From Stappia albiluteola (GTDB taxonomy: Bacteria; Pseudomonadota; Alphaproteobacteria; Rhizobiales; Stappiaceae): a DNA stretch of 64,000 bases. Where the stretch lies: contig NZ_JACFXV010000062.1 of NCBI RefSeq assembly GCF_014050225.1, positions 48,924-112,923 of the forward strand. Reading direction: 5' to 3'. Each line of letters opens with the position of its first letter. Position 1 is the first letter of the stretch. Shown one piece after another: positions 47,224-55,502 of this stretch. Position numbers and translations under genes: made by a program. The notes beneath the pieces were generated by a model, which ran no database searches, was not told where the DNA came from, and was given only the letters and a program-made list of their open reading frames with translations.

Positions 47224-47248
47224 GGGCGGCGGAGCAATTCCGCCGCTC
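47224..47248. terminator. Bidirectional hairpin between the CMD gene and MCP
   Basis: GCGGCGGA (47226-47233) pairs with TCCGCCGC (47239-47246) and is followed by TCCTTTCG on the plus strand. It lies in a 65-base convergent gap. Confidence 0.6.
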
Positions 47249-47261
47249 CTTTCGTTTCCGG

Positions 47262-48929
47262 TCACGCCGCACGGATGCGGGTGAAGAACTGATCGACCTT
47301 CGCCTTCAGCGTTGCAGACTGGTCCGCAAGTCCGATCGCCGCTCCGCGAACGTCCACCGCGATCGCCTCTGTTCGGATCGCGCCTTCCGAGACGCCGGAG
47401 ATGCGGCTGCTGACATCCTGAGTTCCCTGCGCCGCTTCCGTCACGTTGCGGGCGATCTCACCGGTCGCCGCGCCCTGTTCCTCCACGGCCGCCGAGGTCG
47501 CGATCGCCGTCTCGTTGATCCTGCCGACGATATCGCCCACCGCACGGATCGCCTCGGCGGCTTCGCCCGACACGTGCTGGATCTGCTGGATCTGGGCCTG
47601 GATCTCCTCGGTCGCCTTCGCTGTCTGGGTGGCGAGGTTCTTCACCTCCGAGGCAACCACGGCAAAGCCCTTGCCGGCTTCTCCGGCACGCGCCGCCTCG
47701 ATCGTCGCGTTGAGGGCCAGCAGGTTGGTCTGTTCGGCAATGTCGCTGATGAGACTGATGACGGTGCCGATGCGCTGGGCGGCAGCCACGAGGCCCTGCA
47801 CCGTGCCGTCGGTCTTTTCCGTCAGCTCGCGCGCTTCGCCGGCAATGCGCATGGACGAGGCGACCTGCTGCGATATCTCGGTGATCGAGGCGGCAAGTTG
47901 TTCTGACGCGGACGCGACCGTCTGCACGTTGCCGGTGGCCTGTTCGGCCGCGTTCGCGACGTCCGAGGCGTCCGCCGTGCTTTTTTCCGCCGTCTCGTTC
48001 AAGGCGCCGGCCGTCCGCTCCAGCCGGTCGGACGCGTCGGCGACGCCGGCGAGGATCTCGTTCATGTCGCGGCTGAATTCCTGGATCAGATCGTCGACAT
48101 TGCGGGCCCGCACCTGCTGGGATTCGCGGCCCTGCCGGTCGGCAGCCTCCAGGCGTTGCCGCTCCAGAGCATTGTCGCGGAACACGGTGACGGCGGCGGC
48201 CATGGCGCCGATCTCGTCCTTACGGTCGGCCGCGGGAATGGCGGTCTCCAGGTTTCCGGCGGCAAGTTCGCGCATCGCCGTCTCGATGTCGTGCATCGGC
48301 CGGACCACCTGTCGCGATACCGTGTAGAAACCGAAGGCGACCATGCCGGCGACGAAAACCGCGAGCAGCTGGATCAGGCCGATGGCGAAGGAACTGACGC
48401 TGCCGGCGCTTTCCGCTTCTTCGCGTGACAGGCGGATCTGCAGGTCGACGAGTTTCGAGATCGGATCGCCGATCGGGTCGATCGCCTGATAAAGCTTCTT
48501 GACCGCGAAGACGGATATCCCTGCCTGGTCTTCGTTGAGGACATGCTCCTGCAATTCTGCGAGCGCGCCCTTGGCTTCGGCCATGGCCGCGTTGGCCTGT
48601 GCGACAATCGCCTCTTCCTCGCTTGTCAGCTTGCCGGAAGTGTATTCGGCCCAGTTGCGTTCGATGTCGGCGAGCGCCCGATCAAGCGTCGCCTTGCCCT
48701 CTTCCCAGCCGATTTGCGCACCACGCAGCTTGTGCGTCATGTCGACGATCGACACTGCATAGGCATCTGCGATGGTCTTCAGCTTTTCCAGAGGCAGGAC
48801 CCGGTCGCCGACGATTGTCTCGATATGCGCGTTGGTGCTGTTCAGGGAAAGATAACCGATCGTACTCATCACCGCGGCGGCAATCGCCATGAATGCAATG
48901 GTGAGGTAGAGGCGAACGCGAATGGTCAT
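47262..48929 (-). CDS. Methyl-accepting chemotaxis protein
   Basis: A 555-residue transmembrane receptor: first membrane helix at about 7-28, four-helix-bundle periplasmic sensor (about 30-185), second helix at about 186-208 ([21 protein letters not shown]), HAMP domain ([20 protein letters not shown] onward), then a long methylation and signalling coiled coil with the invariant hairpin tip around [20 protein letters not shown]. The C-terminus lacks a CheR-tethering pentapeptide. It signals to CheA/CheW and so to the flagellar motor, whose filament genes lie 7 kb away. The ligand is unknown. Confidence 0.95.
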   Translation of the reverse strand: MTIRVRLYLTIAFMAIAAAVMSTIGYLSLNSTNAHIETIVGDRVLPLEKLKTIADAYAVSIVDMTHKLRGAQIGWEEGKATLDRALADIERNWAEYTSGKLTSEEEAIVAQANAAMAEAKGALAELQEHVLNEDQAGISVFAVKKLYQAIDPIGDPISKLVDLQIRLSREEAESAGSVSSFAIGLIQLLAVFVAGMVAFGFYTVSRQVVRPMHDIETAMRELAAGNLETAIPAADRKDEIGAMAAAVTVFRDNALERQRLEAADRQGRESQQVRARNVDDLIQEFSRDMNEILAGVADASDRLERTAGALNETAEKSTADASDVANAAEQATGNVQTVASASEQLAASITEISQQVASSMRIAGEARELTEKTDGTVQGLVAAAQRIGTVISLISDIAEQTNLLALNATIEAARAGEAGKGFAVVASEVKNLATQTAKATEEIQAQIQQIQHVSGEAAEAIRAVGDIVGRINETAIATSAAVEEQGAATGEIARNVTEAAQGTQDVSSRISGVSEGAIRTEAIAVDVRGAAIGLADQSATLKAKVDQFFTRIRAA

Positions 48930-49260
48930 TGGTCCCCCAAAAGGTCGTGCGGTGGGCCGTTTTTGTCAAATCCGCGAAATTGGCGGATCCGAAATTCGGG
49001 TTTCCGGTTCAGGCGGCGGCCTGGGGCTGCTTGCGCAGTTCGTCGGAACGAAGTTCGGAAATGCGGCCCGCAATAGGCGTTGGCGATCATTCAGGGTTGA
49101 AATAATGAAAATTACGTATCTAATCGATTGAAAGAGTGTTCCGGCACGCATCCCAAGCTTGCACAAATGAGTGATTCAAGCTTTCGGTGTCTTAAGGGCC
49201 AAGCCTGTGTTTGGTCTAAAAAATATTCGAATTCCTTGATGTGAATTTGCGCGCATCGAC
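48930..49260. other. Intergenic region upstream of the MCP gene
   Basis: About 330 bases, partly AT-rich (49090-49250), upstream of the leftward MCP gene and downstream of the VWA gene. TTGACA on the minus strand (48964-48969) lies about 35 bases before the MCP start and may be a -35 box. No gene or clear terminator is seen. Confidence 0.45.
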
Positions 49261-50436
49261 TCAGCGCGCGAGTTCCTTCATGCCGGCTTCCAGCCCTTCC
49301 AGGGTCAGAGGGTACATGCGTCCGGCCATGAGCTCGCGGATCATCTGGATGGAGTGGGTATAGTCCCAGTGCTTCTCGCGCACGGGATTGAGCCAGACGG
49401 CCTTTGGATAAAGGTCGGTTATCCGCTTCATCCATGTCGAGCCCGGTTCCTCGTTCCAGTGCTCCACCGAACCGCCGGGATAGGCAATCTCGTAAGGGCT
49501 CATCGAGGCGTCGCCGACGAAGACGATCCGGTAGTCGTGCGGATATTTGTGCAGCACGTCCCAGGTGGGAATGCGCTCGGAGCGGCGTCGCGAATTGTCC
49601 TTCCACACGAACTCGTAGGGGCAATTGTGGAAGTAGAAATGCTCCATCACCTTGAATTCGCTGCGTGCGGCGGAAAACAGCTCCTCGCAGACGCGGATGT
49701 GGTCGTCCATCGAGCCGCCGATGTCGAAGAACAGCAGTACCTTCACCGTGTTGCGCCGCTCGGGCCGCATCCTGATGTCCAGCAGTCCCTTGTGTGCGGT
49801 CGAGCGGATCGTGTCGTCGAGGTCGAGTTCCTCGGCTGCGCCCTGGCGTGCGAAACGCCGCAGCCGCTTCAGCGCCACCTTGATGTTGCGGGTGCCGAGT
49901 TCGACCGTGTCGTCGAGATCCCTGAACTCGCGCTTGTCCCAGACCTTCACCGCCCGGCGATGGCGGCTCCTGTCCTGGCCGATGCGAATGCCTTCGGGGT
50001 TGTAGCCATAGGCGCCGAAGGGGGAGGTCCCGGCAGTGCCGATCCATTTGGAGCCGCCCTGATGGCGCTCCTTCTGTTCCTCCAGACGCTTCTTCAGCGT
50101 CTCCATCAGCTTTTCCCAGCCGCCGAGCGCCTCAATCTGCGCCTTTTCCTCTTCCGTAAGGTGCTTTTCTGCAAGCTTCCGCAGCCATTCCTCGGGGATC
50201 GCGGCTTCTGCCGCCTCGCTCATCAGGTCGAGGCCCTTGAAGACGTGGCCGAAGACCCGGTCGAACTTGTCGAGATTGCTCTCGTCCTTCACCAGGCTTG
50301 CCCGGGCCAGATAGTAGAAATCCTCCACCCGGCTTTCCGCCAGATCGGCCTCGAGCGCCTTCATCAGCGTCAGGTATTCCCGCAGCGATACGGGAATGCC
50401 GGCGGTTTTCAGCTCATGGAAGAAGGAGATGAACAT
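49261..50436 (-). CDS. VWA domain-containing CoxE-like protein
   Basis: A 391-residue protein with a helical N-terminal half (about 1-150), a basic middle segment (RRAVKVWDKREFRDLDDTVE), and a C-terminal von Willebrand A domain. The metal-ion site is DIGGSMDDH, with D238 leading the DxGxS motif. CoxE-like VWA proteins act with MoxR-type AAA ATPases as chaperone pairs that remodel or load metals into target enzymes. A MoxR gene lies 4 kb upstream on the same strand rather than adjacent. The target is unknown. Confidence 0.9.
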   Translation of the reverse strand: MFISFFHELKTAGIPVSLREYLTLMKALEADLAESRVEDFYYLARASLVKDESNLDKFDRVFGHVFKGLDLMSEAAEAAIPEEWLRKLAEKHLTEEEKAQIEALGGWEKLMETLKKRLEEQKERHQGGSKWIGTAGTSPFGAYGYNPEGIRIGQDRSRHRRAVKVWDKREFRDLDDTVELGTRNIKVALKRLRRFARQGAAEELDLDDTIRSTAHKGLLDIRMRPERRNTVKVLLFFDIGGSMDDHIRVCEELFSAARSEFKVMEHFYFHNCPYEFVWKDNSRRRSERIPTWDVLHKYPHDYRIVFVGDASMSPYEIAYPGGSVEHWNEEPGSTWMKRITDLYPKAVWLNPVREKHWDYTHSIQMIRELMAGRMYPLTLEGLEAGMKELAR

Positions 50437-50477
50437 GGAGCCACGCTACTCCGGCTTATGAGGGCGCTCAAGCCGGC

Positions 50478-51545
50478 CTATTTCTTTTCTTTTTCCGCTT
50501 CTTCCAGCAACGCTTTCGCCTGCGGGTCGCCCTTGAAGAGTTCGCCCATGATGTCGGAGACCGCCGGCCGCCGGGCGCCGACAAAGGGGGAGGGGCGGCA
50601 GACGTCGATTGCGGCAATGCCGATGCGCGCCGTGAGCAGGCCGTTCACCACGCCCTCGCCGAGGCGCGCGGAGAGCCGTGCGGCGAGGCCGTGGCCAAGT
50701 ACCTGCGAGACCAGCGTGTCGCCGGCCGCCATGCCGCCGGTGATCGCCAGGTGCGCGGCGACCGATCGCGACAGCCGCAGAAAGCCCACAAAGCCGGGTC
50801 GGCCGCCGTAAAGTGCGGACAGGCGGCGGATCAGCCGCAGGTTTTCGAACAGCACCATCAGCAGGTCGACCAGTGCCCGCGGCGAAAGGGCGGTGACGAC
50901 GGAGACCCGTTTCGCGCTTTCGGTGACGAAGCGCCGCGCCTGTTCGTCGAGCGGCTTGAGGAGGTCGCGCTCGGCCAGGATGACGAGATCGCGGCCGTCG
51001 ATCACCTCGCCAAGATGCTGGCTGAGCGCGCGTCGGCCGGCGGCGGTCTCGGGCCTGCCGTGATAGAGCTGCATCAACGACTGCAGCCCGGCCTTTGCGG
51101 CCTTTGCGTCATCCCTTTCGGCGGCGGCGGCGATCTCGTCCCGCAGCGCATCGATCCGGGAGAGGCGCATCAGGCCGGCAATCTCGCGGATCGCGAGGCC
51201 CAGAAGTCCGAGGGCGGCAAGCGCGGCAAGCCCGACGCCCAGGAACCCGAGCCAGTCGGACCGCGAGAAAAGATCGCGGATCAGCGCATCGATCGAAAGA
51301 CCGACTGCAAGCGAGACGAGACCGGCGAGGCCGGCCGCAAAAAGGCGGCCCCAGCGGAATGGCTTGCGCTCGATCGCGGCAGGCACGCTGTCGCCGTCCT
51401 CTTCGCGGGCAGGAACGATCCGCGTTTCCCGGCTCAACAGGTCGGAACTGGCGTCATCGAGGCGCACCCGTCCGTCGTCGAGGCGAAAGGCGGTCGGCTT
51501 GCGCCCCGTATGAGCCGTTTCTTTTGTCTTCGGCCGGTCGGTCAT
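50478..51545 (-). CDS. TIGR01620/DUF697 family inner membrane protein
   Basis: A 355-residue protein: hydrophilic N-terminus, two close membrane helices (about 72-92 and 100-122, FAAGLAGLVSLAVGLSIDAL and GFLGVGLAALAALGLLGLA), then a long soluble region and a DUF697-type segment with GGRPGFVGFLRLSRSVAAHLAITGGMA. The start overlaps the stop of the YcjX gene by four bases, so the two are translationally coupled, as E. coli ycjX-ycjF are. Role unknown; in E. coli the pair belongs to the phage-shock (PspF) regulon. Confidence 0.92.
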   Translation of the reverse strand: MTDRPKTKETAHTGRKPTAFRLDDGRVRLDDASSDLLSRETRIVPAREEDGDSVPAAIERKPFRWGRLFAAGLAGLVSLAVGLSIDALIRDLFSRSDWLGFLGVGLAALAALGLLGLAIREIAGLMRLSRIDALRDEIAAAAERDDAKAAKAGLQSLMQLYHGRPETAAGRRALSQHLGEVIDGRDLVILAERDLLKPLDEQARRFVTESAKRVSVVTALSPRALVDLLMVLFENLRLIRRLSALYGGRPGFVGFLRLSRSVAAHLAITGGMAAGDTLVSQVLGHGLAARLSARLGEGVVNGLLTARIGIAAIDVCRPSPFVGARRPAVSDIMGELFKGDPQAKALLEEAEKEKK

Positions 51546-53011
51546 GCGAGGCGGTCTCCGATCAGGAAGTCGAGCGCCCGGTCGAGGCGGATATGCGGCA
51601 GGGACAGAGTGACCCCCTCCGCCGTGCGTTCGAGCTTCGGCGGGCGGAAGCGAAGGAAGCGCACGCCGGCCTTGCCGAGATCGGCGCCGGGGCGGAACAC
51701 GGCTTCCGGGTCGTCCGGCAGATCGCCGGGAAACATGGCGATCTCCGCCTTACCGTCATAGGTTTCCCCGTCGACGCTCTCGCCCGCGAGCGGCGTGCCG
51801 AGAATGGCCGGCAGGCTCTGCCCGTCATGCAGTACGGTCGCTTCCCGCGTCGCGCGCACGGCCGCCAGCGCCATCACATCCACCTCCGCGCCCCTGAATG
51901 ATGCCTGTTCCGCGCCACGCCTGACGAGGCGTTCAAGGATCGCTTCCAGCCGGTCGTGGTCTTCATGGTGCAGATGGTCGGCCTTGGTCGCCGCAAACAG
52001 GATGCGGTCGATCCGGCGGTTCAGGATCGAAAACAGCCACGAGGCGCGCCCGGGCCGGAAGGCGGTCAGGATTTCGGCAAGAGCGGTCTCCAGATCGGCA
52101 AGGGCCGCTGGTCCCGCATTCAGGGCATGCAACGCGTCGACCAGCACGATCTGCCGGTCCAGACGTGCGAAATGCTCGCGGAAGAAAGGGCGTACCACAT
52201 GCGCCTTGTAGGCCTCGTAGCGCCGCTCCATCATTGCCGCCAGCGACCCTGGCCGGGGAGGCGGGGCATCGTCTTCCATATCCAGCGGCGCGAAGGTCAG
52301 CGCCGGCGAGCCGTCGAGATCGCCGGGCATCAGGAAGCGACCCGGCGGCAGCATGGACAAAGCATGCTCATCCGCCCGGCAGGCTGCGAGATAGGCGGTG
52401 AACTCCGCCGCCAGCCGCCTTGCGGCCGCCTCGTCAGCCTCCGCTTTTGGATCGCAGGCGGCAAGTGTGGCAAGATAGGCATTTGCCAGATGGGATCGGG
52501 CCTCGCTCCGTGCCGCCTTCACGGCCTCTCGGGAAAAGGTGGCGTAGTCCTTGGCAAGCAGCGGCAGGTCGAGCAGCCATTCGCCGGGATAGTCGACGAT
52601 ATCGAGATGCAGCCGGCCCCGGCCGAAATTGCGCGACAGGAAGCTTGCCGACTCGTAGTCGATGGTCAGCCTGAGTTCGGAAACCTGCCTCGTGGAATGC
52701 GGCCAGACGCGTTCGCCGGTCAGCGCCGCCACGTGCGACTCCACATCGAAGCGTGGCACGGCATCGTCCGGCTGCGGTTCCAGGCGTGCCTCCGCGATCC
52801 GGCCGGAAGCGGCTGCGGAAAACAGCGGCAGCCGGCCGCCATGCATCAGATTGTGGACGAGGGCGGTGATGAAGACCGTCTTGCCGGAGCGCGCCAGGCC
52901 GGTGACGCCCAGACGCAGGCTCGGCACCGCAAGGTCGCCGGCAAGGCCGCTGATATTGTCGAAGGCGTAACGCGCTTCGTCGGCAAGGCGGGAAATCAGG
53001 GAACGGGGCAC
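51542..53011 (-). CDS. ycjX: YcjX/DUF463 family GTPase-like protein
   Basis: A 489-residue P-loop protein. Walker A is GLARSGKT (38-45), followed by a G3-like DIVDYPGEWLLDLPLL and a TKADHLHHED segment in the position of the G4 base-recognition motif (TKxD). The family is a membrane-stress-linked GTPase partner of the DUF697 protein encoded immediately downstream with a four-base overlap. ATG at 53011. Confidence 0.95.
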   Translation of the reverse strand: MPRSLISRLADEARYAFDNISGLAGDLAVPSLRLGVTGLARSGKTVFITALVHNLMHGGRLPLFSAAASGRIAEARLEPQPDDAVPRFDVESHVAALTGERVWPHSTRQVSELRLTIDYESASFLSRNFGRGRLHLDIVDYPGEWLLDLPLLAKDYATFSREAVKAARSEARSHLANAYLATLAACDPKAEADEAAARRLAAEFTAYLAACRADEHALSMLPPGRFLMPGDLDGSPALTFAPLDMEDDAPPPRPGSLAAMMERRYEAYKAHVVRPFFREHFARLDRQIVLVDALHALNAGPAALADLETALAEILTAFRPGRASWLFSILNRRIDRILFAATKADHLHHEDHDRLEAILERLVRRGAEQASFRGAEVDVMALAAVRATREATVLHDGQSLPAILGTPLAGESVDGETYDGKAEIAMFPGDLPDDPEAVFRPGADLGKAGVRFLRFRPPKLERTAEGVTLSLPHIRLDRALDFLIGDRLA

Positions 53012-53083
53012 CGCTGACCTAGGCTAAGGACTTGTGAGACAAGGCATGTAGGAAGGTAAGCCGTATCCCGCAAGTTTGCGAGG

Positions 53084-53632
53084 TCAGCTCTCGTTCGCCG
53101 CTTCGCCGGTTATGCCGCCCGCCAGCAGCTTCGGACGGAAGAAGGCGACGACCCTTCCGCTATCCTTCTCCACATCGGCCCAGCTTTCCGCGTCGAAATC
53201 GATGACGGCAAGGGCCGCAGTGGGGAACTTCTCCGCGATTTCGTCCCTTAGCGCCGGATTGCCGTTTCCGATTAGTGCGAGCGCCGTCGCCTGGATCGCC
53301 GGATTGTGGGCGATCAGCATCAGGGAGTGCGCATTGCCGCCAAGTGCGTGGATGATTGCCACATAGTCGTCCTCGCCCTCGTCATAGAGCCTGCGGGTCA
53401 AGCCGACGTCGCTGTCGCCGGAAAGATGGGGCAGCATCAGCGCAAGCGTTTCGCGGGCGCGCCGGGCGGTAGAGCAGAGGATGCGATCCGGCAAGAGCGC
53501 ATGGGTTGCCAGATGCGCGCCCATCAGCGGAGCAGCCTGCCGTCCGCGCTCGTTGAGCGGCCGGTCGAAATCGTGAAGCCCAGCTTCGCTCCAATCGGAT
53601 TTGGCGTGGCGCAAGAGCATCAGTCTCAGCAA
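53084..53632 (-). CDS. SixA-type histidine phosphatase
   Basis: A 182-residue phosphoglycerate-mutase-fold phosphatase. The catalytic RHA motif is MLLRHAKSDWSEAG (R8-H9), the second arginine is in STARRARETL, and the second catalytic histidine is in IAHNPAIQ. SixA proteins dephosphorylate phosphohistidine, for example on HPt domains. No phosphorelay gene is adjacent, so its partner is unknown. It lies 72 bases upstream of ycjX on the same strand. Confidence 0.9.
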   Translation of the reverse strand: MLRLMLLRHAKSDWSEAGLHDFDRPLNERGRQAAPLMGAHLATHALLPDRILCSTARRARETLALMLPHLSGDSDVGLTRRLYDEGEDDYVAIIHALGGNAHSLMLIAHNPAIQATALALIGNGNPALRDEIAEKFPTAALAVIDFDAESWADVEKDSGRVVAFFRPKLLAGGITGEAANES

Positions 53633-53686
53633 GCGTACGTCCTCCTGGCCATCACTGCCTGTCGCCCGGCCCTTCGCCGGGAAGTT

Positions 53687-54253
53687 TCACTTTTGGCTTG
53701 CCGCCTCTTCGATAAAGGCTTGCAGGATGGGGCCGACCAATGCCCCCTGCAAGGGCAGGGTGTAGGCCATCCAGAGCGTGTAATCCATCTGGGCGCCGTC
53801 GAAGCGCCACAGCGTTTCGGAGCGCATCCCCTCCCTTGCGCCGCCGATGCGGAAGGTGACGCCCGAAGCTGCCGGCCCTTCTCCATCCACCAGGGTGAAG
53901 CCGGCCTGCGAAAAGCGCTCGGCAAAGGATGCCTGCGCCTGCGTGCCCGCGCCCTTCGGATGGCTGCGGATGACGGCGGCGATGCCTTCCGGCGACAGAT
54001 AGACGCAGCCGGCGATGCGGTCGAGTTGGCTGGAGAGGATCTTTACCCGGCTCATCCGTCCCAGGTTGTCGGGGCAGCTCAGGCCCGTGAAATGACGCAT
54101 GCCGCGCGGATCGACCTGCCAGCCCGAATCCGTTTCCGGATTGTCCAGCGCGCTGATGCCCTGCGCGTGCCCATTTCCCGGATGCAGCAGCACGGCAAGC
54201 GGCAACGCCAGCGTTGCGCGCCGCAATCCGCGAAGGAAGAGGCGCCACGCCAT
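53687..54253 (-). CDS. Exported protein of unknown function
   Basis: A 188-residue protein with a signal peptide (about 1-30, ending NGHAQG). The mature part has two cysteines in FTGLSCPDNLGR and RIAGCVYLSPEG, and a C-terminal region around MDYTLWMAYTLPLQGALVGPILQAFIEEA. It has no recognised family. The open frame continues upstream to 54373, but that part is translation of an intergenic repeat element, so ATG 54253 is taken. It lies between moxR and the SixA gene. Confidence 0.75.
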   Translation of the reverse strand: MAWRLFLRGLRRATLALPLAVLLHPGNGHAQGISALDNPETDSGWQVDPRGMRHFTGLSCPDNLGRMSRVKILSSQLDRIAGCVYLSPEGIAAVIRSHPKGAGTQAQASFAERFSQAGFTLVDGEGPAASGVTFRIGGAREGMRSETLWRFDGAQMDYTLWMAYTLPLQGALVGPILQAFIEEAASQK

Positions 54254-54262
54254 TCTCGATTT

Positions 54263-54379
54263 CTGGAGCGCTTTCCGATTGGGCGGCATCGCCCGATCGA
54301 CAAGATATCGCTCCCGGCTCAATCCCTTGAATATGTCTCTTTCCCAAAACCGGTATCCACTTTCGGGGGACATGCTCTA
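54263..54379. repeat. Structured intergenic repeat element, copy B
   Basis: Reverse-strand copy of the element at 3046-3165. It reads, on the minus strand, GAGCATGTCCCCCGAAAG, an inverted repeat, GGGAGCGATATCTTGTC, then a hairpin ATCGGGCG/CGCCCAAT leading to GGAAAGCGCTCC. It fills the short gap between moxR and the exported protein gene and falsely lengthens the open frame of the latter. Confidence 0.72.
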
Positions 54380-55222
54380 TCGCCCGTCGCGGCGTGCCAT
54401 GAAGGCCAGCCGTTCGAAGAGATGGACGTCCTGCTCGTTCTTCAGCAGCGCGCCATGCAGCGGCGGGATCAGTTTCTTGGCATCGCGTTCGGCCAGAAGA
54501 GCCGGGTCGATGTCCTCGTTGAGAAGCAGCTTGATCCAGTCGAGCAGTTCCGAGGTCGACGGCTTCTTCTTCAGCCCCGGCATGTCGCGCACCTCGAAGA
54601 ACACCTTCAGCGCCTCGCTCAGCAGCCGCGATTTGAGGCCGGGGAAGTGCACCTCGACGATTTCCGCCATCGTCTCGGCGTCGGGAAACTTGATGTAGTG
54701 GAAGAAGCAGCGGCGCAAGAAGGCGTCCGGCAGGTCCTTCTCGTTGTTGGAGGTGATGATGACCACCGGCCGCCGGCGTGCGGCCACCGTCTCGCCTGTC
54801 TCGTAGACGTGGAACTGCATGCGGTCGAGTTCCAGCAGCAGGTCGTTGGGAAACTCGATATCCGCCTTGTCGATCTCGTCGATCAGCAGCACGGGGCGCT
54901 CGGGCGCGACGAAGGCCTCCCACAGCTTGCCCTTGCGGATGTAATTGGCGATGTCGTGCACCCGCTCGTCGCCGAGCTGGCTGTCCCGCAGGCGGGAAAC
55001 CGCATCGTATTCGTAAAGACCCTGCTGCGCCTTGGTGGTCGATTTCACATGCCACTCGATCAGCGGCGCGCCGATCGCCCTGGCGACCTCCTGGGCGAGC
55101 ACCGTCTTGCCGGTGCCTGGCTCACCCTTCACCAGAAGCGGCCGCTCCAGCGTGATGGCGGCGTTGACGGCAATGCGAAGGTCCTCGGTCGCCACATAGT
55201 CGGCGGTGCCCTGAAAACGCAT
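54377..55222 (-). CDS. MoxR family AAA ATPase
   Basis: A 281-residue AAA+ ATPase. Walker A GEPGTGKT is at about 35-42, Walker B VLLIDEIDKAD near 108-118, sensor 1 in VVIITSNNEKDLPDAFLRRC. MoxR ATPases act with VWA proteins to activate or assemble enzymes; the likely partner is the CoxE-like protein 4 kb downstream on the same strand, with four genes between. ATG at 55222 gives MRFQGTADYVATEDLRIAV, the family's normal start; the upstream frame to 55348 is rejected. Confidence 0.93.
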   Translation of the reverse strand: MRFQGTADYVATEDLRIAVNAAITLERPLLVKGEPGTGKTVLAQEVARAIGAPLIEWHVKSTTKAQQGLYEYDAVSRLRDSQLGDERVHDIANYIRKGKLWEAFVAPERPVLLIDEIDKADIEFPNDLLLELDRMQFHVYETGETVAARRRPVVIITSNNEKDLPDAFLRRCFFHYIKFPDAETMAEIVEVHFPGLKSRLLSEALKVFFEVRDMPGLKKKPSTSELLDWIKLLLNEDIDPALLAERDAKKLIPPLHGALLKNEQDVHLFERLAFMARRDGR

Positions 55223-55328
55223 GAAAACTCCCGTACGTGTCGATTTCGCCTGAAGAGTAGGGACGGCGCGCCCGCCGCGCAAGCTGCACGGCAAGTTGTT
55301 CGCCGAGCGGCAGTCTTTGCCGGGTGGG

Positions 55329-55351
55329 CGGTCAAACCTGCCGGTCAAACC
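55329..55351 (+). promoter_or_regulatory. Direct repeats CGGTCAAACC upstream of flgE
   Basis: Two identical ten-base copies (55329-55338 and 55342-55351) lie 13 bases apart, about 80 bases upstream of the sigma-54 promoter. That is where a bacterial enhancer-binding protein would be expected to bind. The regulator is unknown; a FlbD-type activator is a guess. Confidence 0.45.
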
Positions 55352-55416
55352 CGCCCATGCGTCTCAAGGGGTGCGCGTAAAGGCTTCATTCATCATGGTT
55401 TTTTCCCGTCCCGCGA

Positions 55417-55433
55417 TTGGCACGCACGTTGCA
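55417..55433 (+). promoter_or_regulatory. Sigma-54 promoter of the flgE-flgK-flgL genes
   Basis: TTGGCACG-N4-TTGCA (55417-55433) is a full match to the -24/-12 consensus with correct spacing. It lies 70 bases before the flgE start. Confidence 0.85.
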
Positions 55434-55502
55434 GAAAGCCTTGACGACGGGCGTGTCCCTCACGCCCCAAAGGTTTTCAATCGTCCTGCTTCGGAGGATC
55501 AC

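Noticed and set aside
53687..54373. Longer start (54373) for the exported hypothetical protein
   Set aside because: The extra 40 codons are entirely made of intergenic repeat copy B; the signal peptide begins at ATG 54253.
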